Below, in pieces: positions 15,427-22,268 of a stretch of 22,268 nt of DNA. Below the pieces are notes generated by a model. It worked only from the letters and a program-made list of their open reading frames with translations. It was not told the DNA's origin and did no database searches. The stretch spans positions 1-22,268 of the forward strand of contig JBIKUE010000083.1 of the NCBI GenBank assembly GCA_044347755.1, in the 5' to 3' direction. Numbering within the stretch: the first letter of the stretch is position 1; each line of letters starts with the position of its first letter. This DNA is from M3007 sp044347755 (GTDB lineage Bacteria; Bacteroidota; Bacteroidia; Chitinophagales; Saprospiraceae). Made by a program: the position numbers and the translations under genes.

Positions 15427-17829
15427 ATGCGCGTCAGATATTTTATTTGCCTTTGCCTGGCATTTCTATTAATGACCTCCTTCCTCCAGGCGCAATGCCC
15501 GGCTGGATTTGATTCCATCCGGATTGAATCCAATCCAGACAATTTTTATCAGGAAGCAGGCTGGAAAATATACGAAAAAGCAAATCCAAACATAGTCTAT
15601 GCCACCGGTACATTCCTTGCCGACAGCCTCCATATTTTCGAAGCATGTATTCCCCAGGGCGATTGTAAGGTATTAGAATTTACAGATGAGCATGGAGATG
15701 GCTTTTTCCCGGATGGTTGGTATCGGTTCTATGTAAATGGAGCATTGATTCGGGAAAGTGTTGGATATTATGGTTTTTTTCAACGAACCGATTTTGGATG
15801 CCCACCCGGTTCTAATTGCAATTCCCCGCTTCCCATAACGCTCGGTACTTTTGCGACCCCTGATGGGAACGAAACCTGGTATACATTCACGCCTGCAGAC
15901 ACCGGCATTTATGTCATCTCCACCTGCGGAGCGCCTTGCAAAGCCAAGATTTGGGGGTATGACCAATGCAATGGCATCATAATTTCTGAGGGGGTTATGG
16001 GCGCTATATTTTATGCAGACAGCGGCTGCCCCGATAGCTCTGCCTTGGCTTCCGTTTTTCTGGCCGGCGGAGAACCCTACATTATCCGGATCAGATATGC
16101 TGTTCCAGGATGCAGTCAGGAGCCTTTGCCTTTTACAGTGTCTTTCCAGGGACCTGTGATCGGGTGCATGGATCCCATCGCATGCAATTATGAACCGTTG
16201 GCTACGATAAGCAGCGGAAACTGCTTATACAATGGAGACCCACTTTGTCCGAATGCCCCGGATATTACGATAGACCAAAACCTGTTGGTCAGTTCCATGG
16301 AACTTGCTGATCAATTGAGTGACGATGCCTGCTATGTTGCAGAAGGGTGCCTGCGAGGATTTGGAAACCGGCATGTAATCCGATTCGATTCCAGAATCAG
16401 CAATATTGGCAATGCAGATTATTATGTAGGCCCTAAACCCACAGATCCGAACGATCCCTCCAACCACTTTTTCTTTGATCTCTGCCACGGGCACTACCAC
16501 TACATGGGCTATGCAGAATATATCCTGTATAATGCTGCCGGGAAACGCATCCCGATTGGCACCAAAAATGGCTTTTGTGTATTGGATGCAGAGTGCCCTC
16601 CGGGTATTACCGCAAAATACAAATGCACCAACATGGGTATTACGGCTGGTTGCAGTGATGTTTACGACAAAGTAAACACTTATTGTCAATGGATCGACAT
16701 TACGGATATCCCTGCGGATGATTATACCATGGTAGCCCGCGTAAACTGGAACCGCCGGCCGGACAAACTCGGCAGGGTGGAAAAAACCTTTGATAACAAT
16801 TGGGCACAAGCCTGTTTCAAACTCTTTTACGATGGCAACACCCCTGAAGTAATTTTCAATCCGGACTCCTGCAAGCAATTTGTTGACTGTGCCGGGGAGG
16901 TTTTCGGCAACGCTCAGCCAGATTGTAATGGTGTTTGTAATGGGCCGGCCTTACATGGCGACTTGAATCAGGACACCTTGCAGAGCATGGTAGATGTAAA
17001 CACCTACATGTCGAATGTAATAAACCCGGCTCTTGACGCTTCATCCTGTAATGATTTATATGAAGACGGCGACATAGACGTGATGGATGCTGCTTTGCTG
17101 CAAGAATGCGCACTTTATGCAGATAGTATTCAATACTGGATTCAAAGATTCCCTTGTCAATTCCCCGGAGGCATTTACAACGAACAGGATTTGGTAACCA
17201 TCCTGGCCGGGGTGTTGGATACCGTAGATAAAACCTTTGATATTGAAATCGTCAATCCGGCCAATGCCATAATTGGTTATGAACTTTCAGTCAGCGGCCT
17301 TGTCATTGAGTCGGTAGACAATACTATTGGCGACTACAATGCTACGCCATTATTCAATCCTACCACCGGTAAAATTGCAGCTTTGGCCAGCAACGAAAGT
17401 AACATCGCCAAGAATACAATGCCAACAACTTTTCTAAGAGTCCACTATTCATCATTGACGGATAATGAAGTCTGTGTTTCCGAGGTAAAATCGGTTGTAA
17501 ACCATAAATACCACAAAAGCAATGCAAGTATTGGCAATCCGGCTTGCGTTCCCACGAATATGGTGGGGATAACAGAGCCCTTCGAACCTTTTGCTGTTTT
17601 CATTCAACCCAATCCTATGCGTGAAAGCACTTCCGTATATTTTGACAACCCTTCCGGAGAACCCATGCAACTTCAATTGATGGATATGTTGGGCAGAACA
17701 GTAAGACGTTATACTGACTTACGGGGCAGTTCTGTTTTGATTGAAAAGCAAACACTTCCGGAAGGCAACTACACACTAACCCTGCAAAATGCCCGTGGTA
17801 TGGTAAGCCGGAAATTGATGATTCATTAA
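15427..17829 (+). CDS. Secreted lysyl oxidase-domain protein with T9SS sorting domain
   Basis: An 800-residue multidomain secreted protein. It has a signal peptide (1-22), a Cys-containing N-terminal beta domain (24-125, including DEHGDGFFPDGWYRFYVNG), a PPC-like beta domain (130-242) and a GCMDPIACNYEP module (246-266). A complete lysyl oxidase domain follows (about 278-470). Copper-ligand His354, His356 and His358 are in CHGHYHY. Lys380 (GTKNGFC) and Tyr413 (DVYDKV) align with the residues forming lysyl tyrosylquinone in animal enzymes, and CQWIDITDIP is nearly identical to the animal block. Next come a dockerin-like calcium-loop pair (511-528, 546-558), a cohesin-like beta domain (about 600-705) and a T9SS type A sorting domain (about 720-800). 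Expected activity is copper- and quinone-dependent oxidation of lysine side chains or other amines to aldehydes outside the cell; the target is unknown. Start chosen at 15427 because it gives the signal peptide. TTTG-N16-TAACTTTT (15390-15417) is a weak promoter candidate. Confidence 0.9.
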   Translation: MRVRYFICLCLAFLLMTSFLQAQCPAGFDSIRIESNPDNFYQEAGWKIYEKANPNIVYATGTFLADSLHIFEACIPQGDCKVLEFTDEHGDGFFPDGWYRFYVNGALIRESVGYYGFFQRTDFGCPPGSNCNSPLPITLGTFATPDGNETWYTFTPADTGIYVISTCGAPCKAKIWGYDQCNGIIISEGVMGAIFYADSGCPDSSALASVFLAGGEPYIIRIRYAVPGCSQEPLPFTVSFQGPVIGCMDPIACNYEPLATISSGNCLYNGDPLCPNAPDITIDQNLLVSSMELADQLSDDACYVAEGCLRGFGNRHVIRFDSRISNIGNADYYVGPKPTDPNDPSNHFFFDLCHGHYHYMGYAEYILYNAAGKRIPIGTKNGFCVLDAECPPGITAKYKCTNMGITAGCSDVYDKVNTYCQWIDITDIPADDYTMVARVNWNRRPDKLGRVEKTFDNNWAQACFKLFYDGNTPEVIFNPDSCKQFVDCAGEVFGNAQPDCNGVCNGPALHGDLNQDTLQSMVDVNTYMSNVINPALDASSCNDLYEDGDIDVMDAALLQECALYADSIQYWIQRFPCQFPGGIYNEQDLVTILAGVLDTVDKTFDIEIVNPANAIIGYELSVSGLVIESVDNTIGDYNATPLFNPTTGKIAALASNESNIAKNTMPTTFLRVHYSSLTDNEVCVSEVKSVVNHKYHKSNASIGNPACVPTNMVGITEPFEPFAVFIQPNPMRESTSVYFDNPSGEPMQLQLMDMLGRTVRRYTDLRGSSVLIEKQTLPEGNYTLTLQNARGMVSRKLMIH

Positions 17830-17878
17830 AAAAACCTGACGCTGAATAGCCAAAAGCGTGATTTCCTTTATATATTTC

Positions 17879-17924
17879 AAAAAAAGCAGGACTTTTGCCA
17901 TACAGGCACTGGTCCTGCTTTTTT
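17879..17924. terminator. Intrinsic terminator after the lysyl oxidase gene
   Basis: AAAAAAAGCAGGAC (17879-17892) pairs with GTCCTGCTTTTTT (17912-17924). An inner TGCC/GGCA stem (17896-17908) lies in the loop region. It sits 50 nt after the lysyl oxidase stop and just before the next T9SS gene. The flanking A and T tracts would allow function in both directions. Confidence 0.8.
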
Positions 17925-17941
17925 ACTAAACCAAACTTCCC

Positions 17942-19792
17942 ATGCAACAATTTTTACGTCGCAATTTTCTGATTCTGGCAGCAATCCTGCTTACCGGAGC
18001 TCTTAAAGCCCAGCTTCCAACACCATTCTGGTCTGAAAATTTCACCAATGGCCAGCCTGCCGGCTGGACAACTACAGACGCATCTAACCAAAACATTCTC
18101 TGGACCTGGTGCGCTGACCCACTCCTGGGCGATGGAGATCCCGGGTGTTCTCAGCCATTTGATGATGCCCTCAATGGCCAGCAACCATTTAATTCAGCAA
18201 CTGCCAGTACCGGATTTATGGTATTGGACTCCGATGATCCAGGCGGTTTGCCTACTCCTCACATTTCACGCCTCACCACCACTGCATTGAATTGCAGCGG
18301 CAAAAACGAGGTATTCATCACCTTCCAAACGCATATTGGTGTTTACGATTTGGGAGCTGATGCCAATGCGGTGTTGCGTGTAAGCACCAATGGAACCACC
18401 TGGACAGAGTATCAAGTGTTCAGTGGCTTAACGACCACCGTACGTTGGTCTCAAAATCCGGAAATTCCGATCATTGATATTTCAGCCACCGCAGCTAATG
18501 CAGCCACCGTATACCTGCAATGGCAATGGACCGGCAATTGGGAGTACATGTGGAGCATTGACGATATTGAAATATATGGCGAAAATCCTTCTCCACGCAA
18601 CGACATGGCCATCAGCGCCTTTTTCTATCCGGTATCCAGCTTCGGCACTCCGGAATCACAAATTGCCAGTGACACCTTTGCATTTGAGGTCAATCTGAAC
18701 AATAACGGCCTGAATCCACAAACCAATATTGTGGTAACAGCCTACGTAAAAGAAGACGGTGGTGCAACGCTGCACACCCAAACCATTACCATTCCTGAGT
18801 TGGCAGCAGGCGTTCAGGACAGTGCATTTCTTTTCCCGGGTTTGTATGCTCCTGAACTGGCCAGCGGCGTTTACCTCATTGGTTATACACTGACCTCTGA
18901 CTCTTTGGACCAGCGTCCGTTAGACAATCAGCGCGAAAGCCCGTTTGTGGTTACGAATGACATTTTTACTAAAGAAAACGGCCCGGAACAAGGTTATCGC
19001 CCGAGTGCTGGCGGCGACTGGGCTGTAGCTAATTTGTACCGCATGGGGGCTGGCGAATTTGACAAATTTAAAGCAACGCAAGCAGAATTTGCCTTCACCA
19101 CTAATGAAGACGAATATCCGATTGCAGAAGTTGAAGCAGCCATTTATTTATTCAAAGTAAATAATGATGTAGCTTCAGATTTTTCTGATTTTGATGTTTC
19201 GAGCATCCTTTCGTCCAGTACAGAATGGCTGGGCATAGCCAGTTACGAAGCACCTGACGATGTAGAGGGCTACTCCTTGCAATCCATCGATATTTCTGAT
19301 CTGAACACTGGTCTGCCAGGCGTGGTACTGGAGCCTAATACGCGTTACTTGTTGGCAGTAGAATACTCTGGTGATAACGCGAGTGTTTTCCATGCGTTTA
19401 ACGATGATGTATATTATTTCTTCCCATCTACTTTCATTTTCAATACCGACTGGAATCCGTTTGGTTTCGGGGGTGATGTCAATGCTGTATTGCGATTGAA
19501 GATCAGCCTGATATCCACAACCGACGAACAGGCCTTGCCAGAGAATACAATCAACGTATTCCCCAATCCGGTTAAGGATATGATCCAGTTGGGAATTGAA
19601 TTTGAACAGCCTACAGACGCCACCATCACCATTGCTGACATCAGCGGCCGGGTGATTCATGTGGAAGACCGCGAGGGTTTGACGCAGGAAACGCTTCAGT
19701 ATCGTTTGCCACAATTGGTATCAGGAACCTATCTGGCGCGTATTGCAACAGCTGAAGGAACCCTGACCAAGAAATTTGTAGTGCAGAAGTAA
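17942..19792 (+). CDS. T9SS-secreted protein with N-terminal jelly-roll domain
   Basis: A 616-residue protein of unknown specific function. It has a signal peptide (1-23, cleavage near LKA/QL). An N-terminal jelly-roll/ConA-like domain (about 28-214) starts FWSENFTNGQPAGWTT and closes with the characteristic MWSIDDIEIYG (203-213). An Ig-like or CARDB-like beta segment (about 218-340) and a further beta-rich domain (about 345-530) follow, then a T9SS type A sorting domain (about 538-616: INVFPNPVKDMIQLGI to GTYLARIATAEGTLTKKFVV). No catalytic motif was recognised, so adhesion, matrix or binding roles are plausible but inferred. It follows the lysyl oxidase gene by 112 nt on the same strand, with a terminator between, so the two are neighbours but probably separate transcripts. 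The ATG at 17942 gives a normal signal peptide. Confidence 0.88.
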   Translation: MQQFLRRNFLILAAILLTGALKAQLPTPFWSENFTNGQPAGWTTTDASNQNILWTWCADPLLGDGDPGCSQPFDDALNGQQPFNSATASTGFMVLDSDDPGGLPTPHISRLTTTALNCSGKNEVFITFQTHIGVYDLGADANAVLRVSTNGTTWTEYQVFSGLTTTVRWSQNPEIPIIDISATAANAATVYLQWQWTGNWEYMWSIDDIEIYGENPSPRNDMAISAFFYPVSSFGTPESQIASDTFAFEVNLNNNGLNPQTNIVVTAYVKEDGGATLHTQTITIPELAAGVQDSAFLFPGLYAPELASGVYLIGYTLTSDSLDQRPLDNQRESPFVVTNDIFTKENGPEQGYRPSAGGDWAVANLYRMGAGEFDKFKATQAEFAFTTNEDEYPIAEVEAAIYLFKVNNDVASDFSDFDVSSILSSSTEWLGIASYEAPDDVEGYSLQSIDISDLNTGLPGVVLEPNTRYLLAVEYSGDNASVFHAFNDDVYYFFPSTFIFNTDWNPFGFGGDVNAVLRLKISLISTTDEQALPENTINVFPNPVKDMIQLGIEFEQPTDATITIADISGRVIHVEDREGLTQETLQYRLPQLVSGTYLARIATAEGTLTKKFVVQK

Positions 19793-19811
19793 GCCATTAG
19801 GTCCCTTGGTT

Positions 19812-19863
19812 AATTTTTCCCGCATGCAACATCCCTAAATTGGTGTTGCATGCGGGATTTTTA
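19812..19863 (+). terminator. Intrinsic terminator after the T9SS jelly-roll gene
   Basis: A perfect 14-bp stem, TCCCGCATGCAACA (19818-19831) with TGTTGCATGCGGGA (19844-19857), and a 12-nt loop. It is followed by TTTTTATTT. It is 25 nt after the stop and oriented for the plus strand: on the minus strand the trailing tract is A-rich. Confidence 0.88.
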
Positions 19864-19952
19864 TTTGTCAAAAACACGTTGACGCTCTGCTTAAAGTAAG
19901 GCTACTTCGTCTTTACCTGGGAACGGCAGTAGCTATGGGCACTCCTTTACTG

Positions 19953-22133
19953 TTAACTTATCTCGATATCCTTAAGCGTTAAACGCTTAACTTTAGTAGC
20001 AATTTCCAGGGTCCATTTTTCGTTATTTTTATCGCCGACACCCTTTGCAGTAAAGATAAAATCAGCATTTCCCTGGGTTATATCCTCAAGCTTCCTGACC
20101 AATCTTACATTTGTGAATACCTTGTCAGTGCCCGCAGTGTCGTGTTCCCAGAATTTTTCAATTTCAATAGCAAAGCCATAATCGCTCTTGCTTTGCCCCG
20201 GCTCCAGCACAAACCGCAAGGGAGTGGTTGTTTTCAATTGCAATGCTTTTGGCACGTCGTTTTTATGATGAAAACTCACCTTATTTATCTGTTCAATATC
20301 CCAAATGGTCATTAAATCGGAAAGCACATCAGCAGGAGCGACATTAAGCCCGTCTTTGTCACACCTTCCCGCCTTAATATTGACCTTGCCCATAACCTCC
20401 ACGGTGTCGTCACTTGCAAACCAATAACTTCCATCATTATCGGCAGATAAGACCTTAAATGATTGGGGGACAATTTCATAGATCTCCCGAACAGGCGAAG
20501 CAACAGGATATTTTGGTTTTGAGACATCGTAATCCTCGAATGCCAACTCCAGCATTTTTTGTTTTTTGGACAAGTCATCGCTGTTTATCGCGCCTTTAAA
20601 CACATCGTCAGTTAGCAAATTCGCCGAAGAAGAAAGGTTTATGCCGATTGGGCTGGCTGACTTCCGATCGGATTGCCAGTCGTCGAAAGAGTTACCTGCA
20701 CCTCCAATTTGCTCAAACTGAACCTTTTCCAGGCTATTAGTGGTATCGGAAGACTTCGTATTGCTATTGGAAACGCCGCCACCAGCTTTTGTTATGGCAG
20801 CTGCGCTAATGTAAGCTTCTGCACTTATTGTGTTGGTGTTTGATTTGACGATTTGCTTCAGGGAAGATGTTTTAATGCCCAAAAAATATCCTCCGTAAGT
20901 AACCTGTGTCGGGTAGTGCGTGCCCCATTTTTCAATAAATGTTGTTCGGTAATTGTTCCATCCTGCATCCGCTTTTGCTTCTTCGATGGAGGCGTATTTT
21001 TGGGTGGGAACGGGCAGCTTTTGAACATCTTCCACAAAATCATCAGCGAGTTCAATCTCCTCGTTGACCAGGTCTATGGTATATTCTGTTCCATCAATTT
21101 TTGACATCGTGGAAACCTCCTGAGTAGAAATATTCGATTCCACTTCGGTACTGAATCCACACTTGGCTTCTACACTTATTGCTTTGATCGGAACGGCTAC
21201 CTCCACATTGGCTGCCAATGATTGTTTGATACTATCTAATCCGTAAAATGATTTGGTGGTTTGCCTGCCTTTACTTGATTTTATTTCCGACAAAGAGAAA
21301 TGAGGCTTTAATGGTACGTTTTTTTCAACTCCCTGCTCAGTGAAACGGGTAGTTCCGTCGGCCAAAGACTTAAAGATGTTTCTACGAATTCCTGCGCCGG
21401 CCTGATCAATCCTTGCCGGTGGTATTTTATAAATATCAAAGGAACTCTCGCTCGCCTTAATATTTTGAATTGGAACGTATTTGGTATCTGAGCTGTTAAA
21501 AGGGGTAATGATACTGATGACAAACTCTTCATTTTTTTTATTATTTGTCGAAATAGAAATGCTTGAAGGAGAAACCACCTTGTTCGTGCTTCCAATCACA
21601 CGGAATGTTATAGACTCTCCTTTTTTAACCGGAATTCCCCAGATATCAGAGGATGATTTTAGATTGCCAATGTGCATTTTGCCTCTGTACACCTCTACTG
21701 TATCATCGCCAAGGTCCTTGGCATCAATTAAAATACCTCCATCATCCTCAAAGGATTCTAACCTATCCATATCCAAGGTCGTGGCATCAAGTAAGGGATT
21801 GCCTAGTCTATAATTTTCTGTTTCTAAAACAATACACTTGACGATGTTGCCGAATACGGAAGGAAAACTACCTCCCAGGTATGGCACGCCTTCGCTATCC
21901 ACGCAGAAGGCATACCCGGTGCCATAGGAGCTCTTTTCCTGAATATCTCTTTTTCCATCACTACCGAACTGCCGGTAATGATCTTCACCAAAGTAACACA
22001 CCATGCAATTCCGGGTTTCATAGGGGCTGGCGCCGGTTCGCAAATTGCCCGTAATCAGCAGGTTGCCTTCTTTATCCAGGGTGAGCGCATTGCAAGTGCC
22101 TTTGAGTATAAGCTCATCAGGGATTTTGGGCAA
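19953..22133 (-). CDS. MACPF/perforin-family protein, N-terminus uncertain
   Basis: About 726 residues. The MACPF signature [YW]-G-T-H-[YF]-x6-G-G is exact: WGTHYPTQVTYGG (403-415). A typical later MACPF block follows: QIGGAGNSFDDWQSDRKSAS, then P-I-G-I-N-L, then SANLL (475-508). The core domain spans about 235-545. Residues 1-100 look like repeat or propeller blades (ALTLDKEGNLLITGN, GYAFCVDSEGVPYLGGS), and about 130-215 and 550-726 are beta-rich flanking regions. MACPF proteins form membrane pores; in Bacteroidota some are antimicrobial toxins against related strains. No signal peptide is visible. The start is doubtful: only a TTG at 22133 is available, and the same frame continues upstream to the window edge, broken by one TGA at about 22152-22150. 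The real gene may therefore begin further out or be frameshifted. The sequence appears AT-richer than its neighbours, which suggests transfer. It is convergent with the T9SS gene. Confidence 0.85.
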   Translation of the reverse strand: MPKIPDELILKGTCNALTLDKEGNLLITGNLRTGASPYETRNCMVCYFGEDHYRQFGSDGKRDIQEKSSYGTGYAFCVDSEGVPYLGGSFPSVFGNIVKCIVLETENYRLGNPLLDATTLDMDRLESFEDDGGILIDAKDLGDDTVEVYRGKMHIGNLKSSSDIWGIPVKKGESITFRVIGSTNKVVSPSSISISTNNKKNEEFVISIITPFNSSDTKYVPIQNIKASESSFDIYKIPPARIDQAGAGIRRNIFKSLADGTTRFTEQGVEKNVPLKPHFSLSEIKSSKGRQTTKSFYGLDSIKQSLAANVEVAVPIKAISVEAKCGFSTEVESNISTQEVSTMSKIDGTEYTIDLVNEEIELADDFVEDVQKLPVPTQKYASIEEAKADAGWNNYRTTFIEKWGTHYPTQVTYGGYFLGIKTSSLKQIVKSNTNTISAEAYISAAAITKAGGGVSNSNTKSSDTTNSLEKVQFEQIGGAGNSFDDWQSDRKSASPIGINLSSSANLLTDDVFKGAINSDDLSKKQKMLELAFEDYDVSKPKYPVASPVREIYEIVPQSFKVLSADNDGSYWFASDDTVEVMGKVNIKAGRCDKDGLNVAPADVLSDLMTIWDIEQINKVSFHHKNDVPKALQLKTTTPLRFVLEPGQSKSDYGFAIEIEKFWEHDTAGTDKVFTNVRLVRKLEDITQGNADFIFTAKGVGDKNNEKWTLEIATKVKRLTLKDIEIS

Positions 22134-22268
22134 GTTGATCCATCGGTGGTGTCATTTTGCGAGTGAAATATTGTAGTTGTAAACGAAGAGATGTAGGTAT
22201 AACTCGTGCATTTCGTCACTTTTTGAAAAGGATAGTGTTTTTCTTACGAACCGACAAACGCGCTGCCG
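22134..22268 (-). other. Upstream edge of the MACPF gene
   Basis: Read on the minus strand in the MACPF frame, this stretch is open from the window edge (22268) except for one TGA about 18 nt before the TTG at 22133. It contains an in-frame ATG that would encode MHELYLHLFVYNYNISLAK before that TGA. No TAnnTTTG promoter match was found. It may be the true 5' end interrupted by a frameshift or nonsense change, or simply a leader. Confidence 0.3.

Noticed and set aside
16225..16878. A 217-codon minus-strand open frame inside the lysyl oxidase gene
   Set aside because: It mirrors the conserved oxidase domain, so it is a codon-usage shadow.

Overview
The window reads as a chromosomal stretch of a Bacteroidota bacterium, most likely of the Saprospiria type (Haliscomenobacter/Lewinella-like). 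The evidence is three secreted proteins with type IX secretion (T9SS) type A C-terminal sorting domains (an FxxxPNP-type start and a GxYxxxxxNxxG...KxxIx end), Bacteroidota-style promoters (TTG-N20-TACCTTTG), weak or absent Shine-Dalgarno sequences, and a short Cys-rich GCMDPxACNY module common in secreted proteins of this group. The species assignment is inference.

Layout. 1-570: the C-terminal part of a sugar MFS transporter whose 5' part is not open in any frame, so it is probably truncated or frameshifted. It lies 3 nt before a cytoplasmic GH37 trehalase (574-2079). 2314-3222: a PfkB-family sugar kinase homologue that has lost the GAGD catalytic motif. 3387-4634: ornithine aminotransferase with its own clear promoter. 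4804-5409: a small exported probable outer-membrane protein. 5476-7398 (minus): an M43 metalloprotease with FN3, PPC and T9SS sorting domains. 7757-9634: an exported M1-type metallopeptidase. 9791-11104: adenosylhomocysteinase. 11382-12242: a tandem-domain universal stress protein, flanked on both sides by unusual inverted repeats whose arms are tandem repeats. 12440-14113 (minus): formate-tetrahydrofolate ligase. 14174-15208 (minus): an extended-SDR NAD(P)-dependent epimerase/reductase. 15427-17829: a secreted multidomain protein carrying a complete lysyl oxidase domain plus a T9SS sorting domain. 17942-19792: a second large T9SS cargo. 19953-22133 (minus): a MACPF/perforin-family protein.

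How the genes fit together. The first block looks like trehalose use (uptake remnant, trehalase, kinase homologue). The middle holds housekeeping one-carbon and methyl-cycle enzymes (ahcY, fhs) and a stress protein. The accessory interest is in the secreted proteins. The standout is a T9SS-exported lysyl oxidase that keeps the copper-binding HxHxH motif and both residues that form the lysyl tyrosylquinone cofactor in animal enzymes. It sits next to another T9SS surface or secreted protein and, further on, a MACPF pore-forming-family gene. Four hairpin terminators and two repeat-armed inverted repeats punctuate the intergenic regions. No rRNA, tRNA, CRISPR array, transposase or integrase was recognised.
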